Shown: positions 1 to 9,655 of the stretch, piece by piece
Position numbering within the stretch: position 1 is the first letter of the stretch
Layout: the number at the start of each line of letters is the position of its first letter
Source of the DNA: Jatrophihabitans sp.
GTDB lineage: Bacteria; Actinomycetota; Actinomycetes; Mycobacteriales; Jatrophihabitantaceae
NCBI GenBank assembly: GCA_025927835.1
Contig: JAICKR010000010.1
Span: 1 to 39,164 of the forward strand
Direction of reading: 5' to 3'
Length of the DNA stretch: 39,164 nt
Position numbers and translations under genes: made by a program
The notes under the pieces: generated by a model
Database searches by the model: none
What the model was told of the DNA's origin: nothing
The model's input: only the letters and a program-made list of their open reading frames with translations

Positions 1-1311
1 AAGTGCAACGGTCTCCCGTCGCACGGGACAACGGCACCCGTCGGAGGCGGCGACGACGCCGGCTGGATGCTGTGCAACGGTCTCCCGTCGCACGGGACAC
101 CCATCCATGTGGGGGGTGGTGACGACGCCGTGACGGCCGGCGGACACAGCTCGGCGGCCGGCAGCGACCCGGATGGGGACGGGCTGCGCCCGATCGTCGT
201 GCCGCCCGGCACCGGACACAACGACGTGGCCGGTGAGGGCGACCCGGGCGGCGACATCTCGGTCGACACCGGCCCCGGCGACATCCCGGCCGGCCCCGGC
301 AGTGGCGGCATCATCGTGCCGAACGACGGCACCGGGCCGAGCCCGGACCTCGCCGGCCCGACGGATCCCGGAACAGGCTCGATCATCGTGCCCGACGCCG
401 GACCGGCAGGCGGCGGCAGCGACGTCATCGTCGGCAGCACGCCCGACTACGCGAGCGAAGCCGGCATCGGCGACTCGACCGGGGCCGGCGACGTGGGCGT
501 GATCGGCGACGGGCCGTCCGACGGTGCCGTACACACCAGCGTCGACGTGACGACCGGACCCGGCGGCATCACCACGACCACGACCGACAGCGCCGGCAAC
601 GTCACTCAGGAGACCGCGACTGCCGGAGGGGGCGAGGAGGTGACGACGTTCGGCGCCGACGGCACCACGACCTTCACCAACATCAGCCCGGACGGCTCCA
701 GCACCTCGGTGACCCTCGACGCCGACGGCAACGTCGTCGCACCTCTGGACGGGGACGGCACAGACACCGGCTCGCTCGACGGCGGAGGCACGGACACCAC
801 GCCGACCGACACCGCGCCCACCGACACCGCGCCCTCGGGCACCGACGGCACGGGCACAGGCGGGACCGACGACACCGGTGGCACGGACGACGGCACCGGC
901 GACGGCAAGGGCGACGACGGCACCGGCGACGGCAAGGGCGGCGACGACCCGACCGACAGCGGCGATACGCCGAACCCGGACGGCGGCGGGACCGACGGCA
1001 CACCCGACCCGGAGGGCGGCGGGGGCGGCAACGAGGGCGCGCCGCACCTGACGGGCGCGCCGACCGGCGCGCTCCCCACGAGCGGCGGGGCCGACGGCGG
1101 CCAGGAGGGCGGCGCCCCCTCGGTTCCGGCCGGCAGCGCGACGGGCGGGGGACAGACCGAGGGCGGTGGCGACAGCATCGAGGGCGGCGCACCGAGCCTG
1201 TCCGGCTCCGCCACCCAGGTGACACACATCCATGACAACCCGACGGGCTACGGAACGGCGAGCTACGGTGCGGTCGACCCGGCCGACGCGGCCGACACGG
1301 CGGGCGGCTGA
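1..1311 (+). CDS. Gly/Asp/Thr-rich repetitive protein, 5' end outside window
   Basis: The frame is open from base 1, so the N-terminus lies outside the window; the ATG at 67 is probably internal because it sits inside a repeat. About 436 residues are visible, almost all Gly, Asp, Thr, Pro and Ser, with no recognisable enzyme domain or membrane segment. The start carries a tandem 23-residue repeat beginning CNGLPSHGT. Then come loose repeats around RPIVVP, GGIIVP and GSIIVP, a Thr-rich stretch reading like short beta repeats (GNVTQET, DGTTTFTNISPDG, DADGNVV), and a Gly-Asp linker with an exact 27-base duplication. The stop overlaps the next start by one base (TGATG), so it belongs to the downstream FHA/protease/kinase operon. 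It could be a secreted or surface low-complexity protein or a substrate of that module. Function unknown. Confidence 0.7.
   Translation, partial: KCNGLPSHGTTAPVGGGDDAGWMLCNGLPSHGTPIHVGGGDDAVTAGGHSSAAGSDPDGDGLRPIVVPPGTGHNDVAGEGDPGGDISVDTGPGDIPAGPGSGGIIVPNDGTGPSPDLAGPTDPGTGSIIVPDAGPAGGGSDVIVGSTPDYASEAGIGDSTGAGDVGVIGDGPSDGAVHTSVDVTTGPGGITTTTTDSAGNVTQETATAGGGEEVTTFGADGTTTFTNISPDGSSTSVTLDADGNVVAPLDGDGTDTGSLDGGGTDTTPTDTAPTDTAPSGTDGTGTGGTDDTGGTDDGTGDGKGDDGTGDGKGGDDPTDSGDTPNPDGGGTDGTPDPEGGGGGNEGAPHLTGAPTGALPTSGGADGGQEGGAPSVPAGSATGGGQTEGGGDSIEGGAPSLSGSATQVTHIHDNPTGYGTASYGAVDPADAADTAGG
4..141 (+). repeat. 69-base tandem repeat, two copies
   Basis: Copy one is 4-72 and copy two is 73-141. The first 27 bases of each are identical and encode CNGLPSHGT; the rest has diverged but keeps a GGGDDA-coding segment at the same place. 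The period is 23 codons, so the reading frame is kept. More copies may lie upstream of the window. Confidence 0.8.
886..939 (+). repeat. 27-base exact tandem duplication in the Gly-Asp linker
   Basis: Two adjacent identical units (886-912 and 913-939) each encode DDGTGDGKG. The period is in frame, consistent with expansion by slippage in a low-complexity linker. Confidence 0.8.
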
Positions 1312-3046
1312 TGCTCTGCCCGTCCTGCCGCGTGCATCAGCGACGCGACTTCCCGTACTGCCTGCATTGCGGGACGCCGCGCCGCAAGGCGCGCATGGAT
1401 CGGTTCGTGGCCCCGTTGCTCGTTCCGCTCGACGGACCGGTGCCGGAACCGGTGCCGCTGAACCGTCCCGAGACGATGCTCGGCCGGGCCGCGACCAGCG
1501 ACGTCGTGGTCGACGACCCCAGCGTCTCGCGGGCCCATGCCCGGATCGTGCGGCGGGCGGATCGGTTCGCGATCGAGGACCTCGGCTCGCTCAACGGTGT
1601 CGTCGTCAACGGGATCACGCTGCACGGCGGCGTCGCCGACCTCAGCGACGGGTGCACGATCGAACTCGGCGACGTGACGTTCCGCTTCGACCATCCGCGT
1701 CCCGTCGCGGTCGGCGGCCGGACCGTCTACGGAACGTCGCACACCGTGCTGGGCGCCGCACCGGCAGCGGGCGCGCCGGAGGCCGGCGAGCCGCTGTCCG
1801 TGCGTCCGCGCAAGCGGTCCGGGTGGGCGTTGAAACAGGCGCCGGACGCCGCCGACGTGTGGTTGCTGTCCTCGCGCGGCGGCAGCTACCTGCGCATGGA
1901 CGAGCGCGACCTGTTCACGTTCACGGGCATCGACGGCGAGAACACCGTGCGCGATCTGCTGTTGCGCTACGCGGATCAGTACGGCGAACTCGCGCTGCCG
2001 CGGATCGAGAAGCTGCTCCGCTCGCTCGCCGCCGTCGGGATCGTCGACCTGGGCCGCGCCCCGTCGGCCGAGTTGCCGGCGTGGCGTCGCATCGGCCGTC
2101 GTGTCTACCAGGCGTTGTTGCGGCTCGAGGTCTCCGTCGGTGGTATCGACGAGCTGATCACCCGGCTGTACCGACGCGTGGGCTGGCGCGCGTTCAGCCG
2201 GACGGGCACCGCATTCGTCGTCGCGACCGTCGCAGTCGGGCTGTGGGCGTTCACCCGGGCGCAAGGGCGGGAGCGCCTGTTCGCGGTCGGCGGCTCCGGC
2301 TGGTGGGGTGCGCTGATCGTCGCCGGCGCGTACTGCCTCGCGCTGACCGCACACGAGACCGCCCACGCGCTCGCGGTGAAGTCGTACGGCCGACGGGTGC
2401 GCCGCGGTGGCTTCATGATCACGATGGGCATGCCGTTCGCCTTCGTCGACACCAGCGACATGTGGTTCGGCACGCGCTGGTCGCGGGTGGTCGTCGCGAT
2501 GTCCGGGCCGGTGTCGACGGCGGCGCTCGCCGGCGTTGCGGCGATGGGCGCCTACTGGCTGCCGGGGCCGGTCGCGCCGGCACTGTGCTTCCAGATCGCG
2601 TACGGCCTGTACATGAACACCGCCTACAACTTCAACCCGGTGATGCCCCTCGACGGCTACCAGGCGTTGACCGACGCGTTCCGCATCCCGCGGCTGCGTG
2701 AGGAGGCTCGCGCGTACTTCCAACGCGGGATCTGGACCGATCTGCGGGCGCGCCGCCGACCCGGGCTGCGCCAGCTCGGGCTGTTGCTCTACGGCATCGC
2801 GACCGTGGTCGGCGGGTACGTCTTCCTGCTGCTCGGGCTGATCGCGTGGCGGCACCGGATCGGTCCCTTCGTGCACCATCACGTGCCCGCACCGTGGGAC
2901 GTCGTGGTGCTCGCCGTCGGCATCGTGCTGCTGACGTTCCCGATCTGGGTGCGGTTGGCGAAGTGGGTGCAGCACACCTCCGGACGCGCGCGGCGGCCCG
3001 CGCGCACCGTCGCGCGCATCGAGCCCATGACCGAGGAGCGCGTGGC

Positions 3047-3050
<4 letters not shown>
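1311..3050 (+). CDS. Zinc-ribbon / FHA / PqqD-like / M50 site-2 protease fusion
   Basis: A 579-residue membrane protein that looks like a phosphothreonine-reading intramembrane metalloprotease. Residues 3-20 form a C-x2-C-x10-C-x2-C zinc ribbon. Residues about 52-130 are an FHA domain with the expected GR (58-59), SxxRxH (71-76) and SLNG (93-96) motifs. Residues about 175-248 resemble the PqqD/RRE winged-helix fold found in front of YydH-type M50 proteins. The C-terminal half has several membrane segments with HETAH at 348-352 (zinc ligands and catalytic Glu) and NPVMPLDG at 442-449, the second M50 zinc motif. All key residues are present, so an active enzyme is expected. It overlaps the upstream stop by one base and the kinase start by four. 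The domain calls are visible in the sequence; the substrate is unknown. Confidence 0.88.
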
Positions 3051-4608
<1,558 letters not shown>

Positions 4609-4609
<1 letters not shown>

Positions 4610-5235
4610 TGCCCGCCGACGACGCCGAGCACGACGCCACGCTGCTGGGCAGGCGACGCGACGGCCCGGGTCCGGCGGTGCCGGAAGGCGGCCCGGCCAC
4701 GGTGCTCGGCCGGCGGCAGCGCAGTGCCACGGTGGCCGCGGCCGCGGCGCCCGGCGCTATCCGCTTCGGCCCGGGCGTCGCGGTCGTCGTCGAGGCGGCC
4801 GCCCAGGTGCAGGATGCACCCGAAACCAGCCGCCGCCGGCGACCTCGGTGGGCGAGCGCCCTGTGGGTGCTGGCGATCGCGGTTGTCGCCGTGTTGCTGT
4901 GGTTGTGGCTGCATCCGCGGCACGCGCTGGTGGTGTCGACGGTGCAGGTCACGGTGACGCCGAAGACCATCGGCTGCGGCGAGAGCGCGCAACTGCGCGC
5001 TGTCGTGGCGACGAACAGCGGCCGCGGCACGATCACCTACCGGTGGCGCCGCGGCGACGGGCCGCCCGGTCCCGTGATGCAGTACCGCGTCGGCGACGGC
5101 GGTCCGCACCGGGCCGTGCTGCCGCTCCACTGGCGCATCCAGGGCACCGGCGCGATGACCGGAGTGGCCACGGTCGAGCTCATCACCCCGAACCGCCTGC
5201 AGGCGAGCGCGACCTTCGGCTACGCGTGCCGTTAG
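4609..5235 (+). CDS. Single-pass membrane protein with duplicated ATxLGRR motif
   Basis: A 208-residue protein whose ATG overlaps the kinase stop (TGATG). The cytosolic N-terminus carries two near-identical motifs, DATLLGRR and PATVLGRR, followed by a basic stretch (SRRRRPRW). One membrane segment lies at about residues 83-103 (ALWVLAIAVVAVLLWLWL). The outside part (about 105-208) is beta-rich with two cysteines (IGCGES near its start and YACR at the end) and resembles an Ig-like fold, parallel to the kinase tail. The paired Thr motifs are plausible kinase targets and FHA ligands. No family name recognised. Its stop shares four bases with the convergent pirin gene. Confidence 0.82.
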
Positions 5236-6215
5236 CCGCGGTCGCCGCTGTAGACGTGGGGCATGATCGCGTTCGGCGGGATGATGCCGAGCTTGCCCTT
5301 CTGGTAGTCCTCGACGGCCTGGACCAGCTCGTCGCGGGTGTTCATCACGAACGGCCCGTAGTGCACCATCGGCTCGTTGATCGGCTCGCCGCCGAGCAGG
5401 AGCACCTCGAGCGAGCTCGTCCGGCTGTCCTGGGCGGCGTCTGCCGCGACCGTCAGCCGGTCACCGGCACCGAAGACCGCGAGCTGACCCGCGTGGATCG
5501 GCTGCTTGTCGGCACCGACGGTGCCCGTTCCCGCGAAGACGTAGGCCAGCGCGTTGTAGCTCGGCTGCCACGGCAGCGACAGCTGCGCGCCGGGCGCCAC
5601 CGAGGCGTGCAGCAGGGTGATCGGCGTGTGCGTCGAGCCGGGCCCGACATGTCCGTCGACCTCACCGGCGATGACGCGCAGCAGCGAGCCGCCGTCCTCG
5701 GACGCGAGCAGCAGCAGGTCCGACGCCTCGACGGGCTGGTACGCCGGAGCGGCCCACTTCTCGGCCGCCGGCAGGTTCACCCACAGCTGGAAGCCGTTGA
5801 ACAACCCGCCCGACTCGACGAGCTTCTCCGGCGGCGTCTCGATGTGCAGCAGCCCGGCACCGGCGGTCATCCACTGCGTGGAGCCCTCGGTGATCACGCC
5901 ACCGCCACCGTGGGTGTCCTGGTGGATGAACTGGCCGTCGATCAGGTACGTCACGGTTTCGAAGCCGCGGTGCGGGTGCCAGTTGGTGCCGCGTGGCTCG
6001 CCTGCGGCGTACTCCACCTCGCCCATCTGGTCCATCATGATGAACGGATCGAGGTACTTGTACGCGATGCCGGCCATCGTCCGGCGCACGGGGAAACCCT
6101 CACCCTCGTAGCCGGTCGGACCGGTCGACACGGCGAGGACGGGCCGCTCGGTGTCACCCAGCGACGCGCCCTTCACCCGGGGCAGGACCAGGGTGTCGGC
6201 AGTTACCGCAGCCAT
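5232..6215 (-). CDS. Pirin family protein
   Basis: A 327-residue bicupin of the pirin family. The N-terminal cupin holds the metal site: His80 and His82 in HPHRGFE, then His124 and Glu126 in GLLHIE, matching the three-His/one-Glu iron site. MDQMGEVEY just before it is also typical. The C-terminal pirin_C part ends with PHVYSGDRG. Pirins are iron proteins with reported quercetinase activity or roles as transcription cofactors; which applies here cannot be read from sequence. GAGGAG lies about 12 bases before the ATG. It is divergent from the nitroreductase gene, with a palindrome between them. Confidence 0.93.
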   Translation of the reverse strand: MAAVTADTLVLPRVKGASLGDTERPVLAVSTGPTGYEGEGFPVRRTMAGIAYKYLDPFIMMDQMGEVEYAAGEPRGTNWHPHRGFETVTYLIDGQFIHQDTHGGGGVITEGSTQWMTAGAGLLHIETPPEKLVESGGLFNGFQLWVNLPAAEKWAAPAYQPVEASDLLLLASEDGGSLLRVIAGEVDGHVGPGSTHTPITLLHASVAPGAQLSLPWQPSYNALAYVFAGTGTVGADKQPIHAGQLAVFGAGDRLTVAADAAQDSRTSSLEVLLLGGEPINEPMVHYGPFVMNTRDELVQAVEDYQKGKLGIIPPNAIMPHVYSGDRG

Positions 6216-6237
6216 CTCAACACACTCTCCTCAAGTT

Positions 6238-6251
6238 GTTGCGAGCGCAAC
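6238..6251. promoter_or_regulatory. Palindrome GTTGCG-AG-CGCAAC, candidate operator
   Basis: A perfect six-base inverted repeat with a two-base centre lies between the divergent pirin and nitroreductase genes, 23 bases before the pirin start codon and 42 before the other. Its shape (TTGCxxxxGCAA) resembles MarR-type operators. No regulator gene is adjacent. Confidence 0.4.
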
Positions 6252-6280
6252 TGTTTGGGGAACAGAGCACAGCACCGGGG

Positions 6281-6286
6281 TATTCC
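6281..6286 (+). promoter_or_regulatory. Candidate -10 (TATTCC), leaderless nitroreductase mRNA
   Basis: The hexamer ends exactly six bases before the ATG at 6293, the spacing expected if transcription starts on the A of the start codon. No Shine-Dalgarno sequence is visible. Confidence 0.4.
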
Positions 6287-6292
6287 AGCCAC

Positions 6293-6700
6293 ATGCTCTA
6301 CGGAAGAGAACACGTCGACCGGTACGAGGCCACCGGCGGGGCAGAGGGATACCGGTGGCGTAACGGCACCACGATCCTGCTGCTGCACACCAAGGGCCGC
6401 CGATCCGGCAAGGAGTACGTACATCCGCTGATCTTCCGAGACTACGGCGACGACAAGTACCTCGTCGTGGCCTCCAAGGGTGGCGCGCCCGAGCCGCCGG
6501 ACTGGTACCGCAACCTCGAGGCCGACCCGGAGGTCACCGTCCAGATCAAGGACGAGACGTTCCGGGCCCACGCCCGTCTGGCCACCCCGGACGAGAAGCC
6601 GCAGATGTGGCGGCACATGACCGAGGTGTGGCCGGACTACGACGACTATCAGGACAAGACCGACCGCGAGATTCCCGTCGTCGTTCTGGAAGCGGCATGA
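6293..6700 (+). CDS. Deazaflavin (F420)-dependent nitroreductase family protein
   Basis: A 135-residue split-barrel protein of the Ddn-like group, which uses reduced F420 or related deazaflavins on nitro or quinone substrates. Diagnostic segments are LYGREHVDRY, WRNGTTILLLHTKGRRSG, VASKGGAPEPPDWYRNL and the ending REIPVVVLEAA. An earlier in-frame ATG at 6236 would add 19 unlikely residues and run through the palindrome; the ATG at 6293 fits the family start and has a well-placed -10. The substrate cannot be predicted. Confidence 0.88.
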   Translation: MLYGREHVDRYEATGGAEGYRWRNGTTILLLHTKGRRSGKEYVHPLIFRDYGDDKYLVVASKGGAPEPPDWYRNLEADPEVTVQIKDETFRAHARLATPDEKPQMWRHMTEVWPDYDDYQDKTDREIPVVVLEAA

Positions 6701-6706
6701 CAAGCT
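6701..6706 (+). promoter_or_regulatory. Candidate -10 (CAAGCT) for the DUF5302 gene
   Basis: The hexamer ends six bases before the ATG at 6713 and begins just after the nitroreductase stop, so the small gene may have its own leaderless promoter. Confidence 0.3.
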
Positions 6707-6712
6707 GAACGC

Positions 6713-6886
6713 ATGGCCGAGGAAGACGCTGCCGGCGCGGACCCCGCGAAGGACAAGTTCCGCGAGGCGCTCGAGCGCAAGCGCGGCAAGCAGCACCCCC
6801 ACGAGTCCGCGTCGCGGCGCGACTCGAAGGTGCACGACTCGACGGGCGCCGCGACGAAGCGGATGTTCCGCCGCAAGAGCGGCTAG
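6713..6886 (+). CDS. Small DUF5302 family protein
   Basis: A 57-residue, very hydrophilic protein. The AKDKFREALERKRGK core and the FRRKSG terminus match the DUF5302 family, which is confined to actinobacteria and has no known function. It is rich in Lys, Arg, Glu and Asp and has no membrane segment. The gene follows the nitroreductase by 12 bases and ends three bases before the convergent flavin reductase stop. Confidence 0.82.
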   Translation: MAEEDAAGADPAKDKFREALERKRGKQHPHESASRRDSKVHDSTGAATKRMFRRKSG

Positions 6887-6889
6887 CTC

Positions 6890-7405
6890 CTAGCCCATCT
6901 GCGACCACGCCTGCCAGTGCTCGCTCGGCGCGTACCGGCTGCGGTAGTAGATCAACGGATATCGCGACGCGTCCGCATCGAGCGTGCGCACCGCACCGAG
7001 CACGATGGTGTGATCGCCCGCTTCGTACTCAGCCGCCAGCTCGCAGTCGATCCAGGCCGAGACCCCGTCGAGGATCGGCGCGCCGAGCGGGCTCGGCGTC
7101 CAGTCGACCGCGGCGAAGCGGTCGGCGCCCTGCACCGCGAACAACTCGCTGAGCTCGTGCTGGTCGTGCGCGAGCACGTTCACGCAGAAGCGGTTCACCG
7201 GCCGGATCTGCGGCCAGGTCGTCGACGTGCGCGCCGCACTGAAGCTGATCAGCGGCGGGTCGAGTGACTGCGACACGAACGACTGACAGGTGAAGCCCAA
7301 CGGCTCGTCGGCCAGCGCAGTGACCACGACGACGCCCGTCGCGAAGGTGCCCAGCACCTCGCGCATCCGTGCCGGCGTCGGCTCGCCCACCTGTTCGTGC
7401 TCCAC
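6890..7405 (-). CDS. Flavin reductase family protein, HsaB/HpaC-like
   Basis: A 171-residue FMN-binding split barrel of the type that supplies reduced flavin to two-component monooxygenases. The N-terminus (REVLGTFATGVVVVTA), TCQSFVSQSLDPPLISF and NRFCVNVLAHDQ are characteristic, as is the closing PLIYYRSRY. Actinobacterial relatives include HsaB, the reductase of the steroid-degrading monooxygenase HsaAB, but no HsaA partner is in the window. GTG start. The gene is divergent from an SDR gene of the type found in steroid regulons, and a KstR-like site lies between them. Confidence 0.9.
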   Translation of the reverse strand: MEHEQVGEPTPARMREVLGTFATGVVVVTALADEPLGFTCQSFVSQSLDPPLISFSAARTSTTWPQIRPVNRFCVNVLAHDQHELSELFAVQGADRFAAVDWTPSPLGAPILDGVSAWIDCELAAEYEAGDHTIVLGAVRTLDADASRYPLIYYRSRYAPSEHWQAWSQMG

Positions 7406-7416
7406 CGTGCCGCACC

Positions 7417-7434
7417 TTACCGATATCCCGGTAA
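7417..7434. promoter_or_regulatory. Inverted repeat TTACCG-N6-CGGTAA
   Basis: Perfect six-base arms around ATATCC, 12 bases upstream of the flavin reductase start. TAAGGT, read on the minus strand across the left arm, could serve as its -10. A bound regulator would cover the promoter. Confidence 0.4.
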
Positions 7435-7436
7435 AC

Positions 7437-7450
7437 TAGAACACGTTCTT
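7437..7450. promoter_or_regulatory. KstR-like operator TAGAACACGTTCTT
   Basis: It matches the mycobacterial and rhodococcal KstR consensus TNNAACNNGTTNNA at seven of eight fixed positions (the last is T). It lies between divergent genes whose families (flavin reductase, 17-beta-HSD-like SDR) are typical KstR targets, which strengthens the call. No KstR gene is in the window. Confidence 0.5.
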
Positions 7451-7479
7451 ATTCGACCGACGCCGAAGGGCGGGCTGCG

Positions 7480-8385
7480 ATGGCCGGGATCTGCGAAGGA
7501 CGCGTCGTCATCGTCACCGGCGCGGGCCGCGGCATCGGCGCCGAGCACGCGCTGGAGTTCGCGCGGCAGGGCGCACGCGTCGTCGTGAACGACATCGGCG
7601 GCGCGCTGGACGGCAGCGGCACCGACACCACGCCGGCGCAGGAGATCGTCGACCGCATCGCCGGCACGGGCGGAGCCGCGATCGCCAGCTACGACGACGT
7701 CACCGACTGGGACGGCGCGGCGCACCTCGTGCGCACCGCGATCGACACCTTCGGCCGGCTCGACACGATCGTGAACAACGCCGGCGCGGTGCGCGACCGG
7801 ATGTTCGTCAACATGTCGGCCGAGGAGTGGGACACCGTGGTGCGGGTCAACCTGCGCGGCCACTTCTGCCCGGCCCGGCACGCCGCCGCCTACTGGCGCG
7901 ACCAGGCCAAGGCCGGCGAGCCGGTGCAGGCACGCATCGTCAACACGAGTTCGGGCGCCGGGCTGATGGGCAGCCTCGGCCAGGCGAACTACGGCGCGGC
8001 CAAGGCGGCCATCGCCGCGCTGACGTTGATGCAGGCCGCCGAACTCGCGCGCTACGGCATCACCGCGAACGCGATCGCCCCATCGGCCCGCACCCGGATG
8101 ACCGAGGCGGTGTTCGCCGACATGATGGCGCCGGTGCAGTCGGGCTTCGACGCGATGGCGGCCGAGAACATCGCGCCGCTCGTCGTATGGCTCGGCAGCA
8201 ACGAGTCGGCCGCGGTGACCGGGCGCGTGTTCGAGGTCGAGGGCGGCAAGATCTCGGTCGCCGACGGCTGGCAGCACGGCACCCCGATCGACCGTAGCCG
8301 GCGCTGGGACCCCGCCGAGATCGGGCCGGCGGTGCGCGACCTGCTGCAGAAAGCGCCCACGCCGGCTCCTGTGTACGGCGTCTGA
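7480..8385 (+). CDS. SDR oxidoreductase, steroid/acyl-CoA dehydrogenase type
   Basis: A 301-residue classical short-chain dehydrogenase. The Rossmann motif TGAGRGIG is at 13-20, NNAG at 99-102, the catalytic Ser near 157, and Tyr171/Lys175 in YGAAK. The N-terminus MAGICEGRVVIVTGAGRGIG and the C-terminal extension after residue 250 (VADGWQHG, FEVEGGKISV) resemble the actinobacterial group around Rv3502c/Hsd4A, which oxidises 17-beta-hydroxy or 3-hydroxyacyl-CoA groups in sterol degradation. AGGG lies about eight bases before the ATG. The steroid assignment rests on resemblance plus the KstR-like site and is not certain. Confidence 0.85.
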   Translation: MAGICEGRVVIVTGAGRGIGAEHALEFARQGARVVVNDIGGALDGSGTDTTPAQEIVDRIAGTGGAAIASYDDVTDWDGAAHLVRTAIDTFGRLDTIVNNAGAVRDRMFVNMSAEEWDTVVRVNLRGHFCPARHAAAYWRDQAKAGEPVQARIVNTSSGAGLMGSLGQANYGAAKAAIAALTLMQAAELARYGITANAIAPSARTRMTEAVFADMMAPVQSGFDAMAAENIAPLVVWLGSNESAAVTGRVFEVEGGKISVADGWQHGTPIDRSRRWDPAEIGPAVRDLLQKAPTPAPVYGV

Positions 8386-8428
8386 CGCGGGTTTGACCGG
8401 CAGCCTCGGCGGGGAGGCTTTCCCGGTC

Positions 8429-9655
8429 ATGGCGCACAAGACCACATCCGCAACGCAGCTGATCGCGGGACGGTACGAACTCCACGAGATCCTGGGCCGC
8501 GGCAGCATGGGCACCGTCCATCGCGGCCGCGACGTCGTGCTGGACCGGCCGGTCGCGGTCAAGCTGCTGCCCACCGACGCCACCGATCCGGCCCACGCGG
8601 CCCGGTTCGAGCAGGAGGCCAAGCTGCTGGCCCGGCTCAGCCACGCCGGCCTGGTGGTCGTCTTCGACGCGGGCATCGACGCGGCGGGCGCCGACGAGCC
8701 GAAGCCCTACCTCGTCATGGAGCTGGTGGCGGGCCGCACGCTCGCCGACCGGATCGCCGCCGGACCGCTCGACGTGACCGACACCGCCACCATCGCCTCG
8801 CAGCTCGCGTCGGCGCTCGCGTACATCCACCGGCGCGGGATCGTGCACCGCGACATCAAGCCGGCCAACATTCTGCTCGCCGGCGGCGACGACGAGAGCA
8901 GTGGCGAGTTCGCCAAGCTGACCGACTTCGGCATCGCCCGCCTAGTCGACGGCACCCGGATGACGCTGACGGGGCACACGCTCGGCACGGCCAACTATCT
9001 GAGCCCGGAGCAGATCAGCGGCGCCGAGGTGAGTTCGGCCAGCGACATCTACTCGCTCGGTCTCGTGCTGCTCGAATGCCTCACCGGCGAGGTGGCGTAT
9101 CCGGGTACGGGCGTCGAGGCGGCGATGGCCCGCTTGAGCCGGCAGCCGGAGTTCCCGGACTCGCTGCCCGACGGCTGGGTGCGGCTGCTGGGCGCGATGA
9201 CCGACCGCGATCCGATCGGCAGGCCCGGCGCCGCCGAGATCGGCGTGGCAGTCACCGGTCTCGCCGACGCACCGAACCCGGAATCGACACCCACCACGGT
9301 CATTCGCGCGCAGCCCGAAGCGGATGTGCCGCACCGTCCGGCCGTCGTCGAAACCTTCGACGAGGACGCGCCGGCGGCGACCCGGGTGCTGCCGGTCATC
9401 GAGCCGCCGGCCTCGCCACCGCCCGCGAAGCAGCGGCGGCCGCGGCGCGAACCGCGCCGGCCCGAGCGCACCCGGATACCGACGTCGTGGATCGCCGGCA
9501 CCCTCGCCGCCCTTGCGATCGTCGTGATCGTCATCGCCGCCGCGCTCGCGACGTCGAGCTCGAGCATCAACACGGTGCCCCGCCCCGCGTACCCGACCGT
9601 GTCCGGCCCGCTCGGCAGCCACCTCCGCCAGCTGCAACAGGACGTGTCGCCATGA
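8429..9655 (+). CDS. Membrane Ser/Thr protein kinase (second)
   Basis: A 408-residue Hanks-type kinase. The glycine loop GRGSMG is at 23-28, Lys45, HRDIKPAN with Asp142, DFG at 166-168, and GTANYLSPEQ closes the activation segment. After the kinase domain come an acidic/Pro-rich linker, a basic patch and one membrane helix (WIAGTLAALAIVVIVIAAAL), then a short outside tail ending LGSHLRQLQQDVSP. The ATG at 8429 begins nine residues before LIAGRYELHEILG, the usual kinase start; an upstream in-frame TTG is less likely. It overlaps the lipoprotein gene by ATGA, so the pair is probably co-translated. Confidence 0.92.
   Translation: MAHKTTSATQLIAGRYELHEILGRGSMGTVHRGRDVVLDRPVAVKLLPTDATDPAHAARFEQEAKLLARLSHAGLVVVFDAGIDAAGADEPKPYLVMELVAGRTLADRIAAGPLDVTDTATIASQLASALAYIHRRGIVHRDIKPANILLAGGDDESSGEFAKLTDFGIARLVDGTRMTLTGHTLGTANYLSPEQISGAEVSSASDIYSLGLVLLECLTGEVAYPGTGVEAAMARLSRQPEFPDSLPDGWVRLLGAMTDRDPIGRPGAAEIGVAVTGLADAPNPESTPTTVIRAQPEADVPHRPAVVETFDEDAPAATRVLPVIEPPASPPPAKQRRPRREPRRPERTRIPTSWIAGTLAALAIVVIVIAAALATSSSSINTVPRPAYPTVSGPLGSHLRQLQQDVSP

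Noticed and set aside
8393-8428. Earlier TTG start for the second kinase
   Set aside because: It would add 12 residues unlike any kinase N-terminus; the ATG at 8429 gives the usual start.
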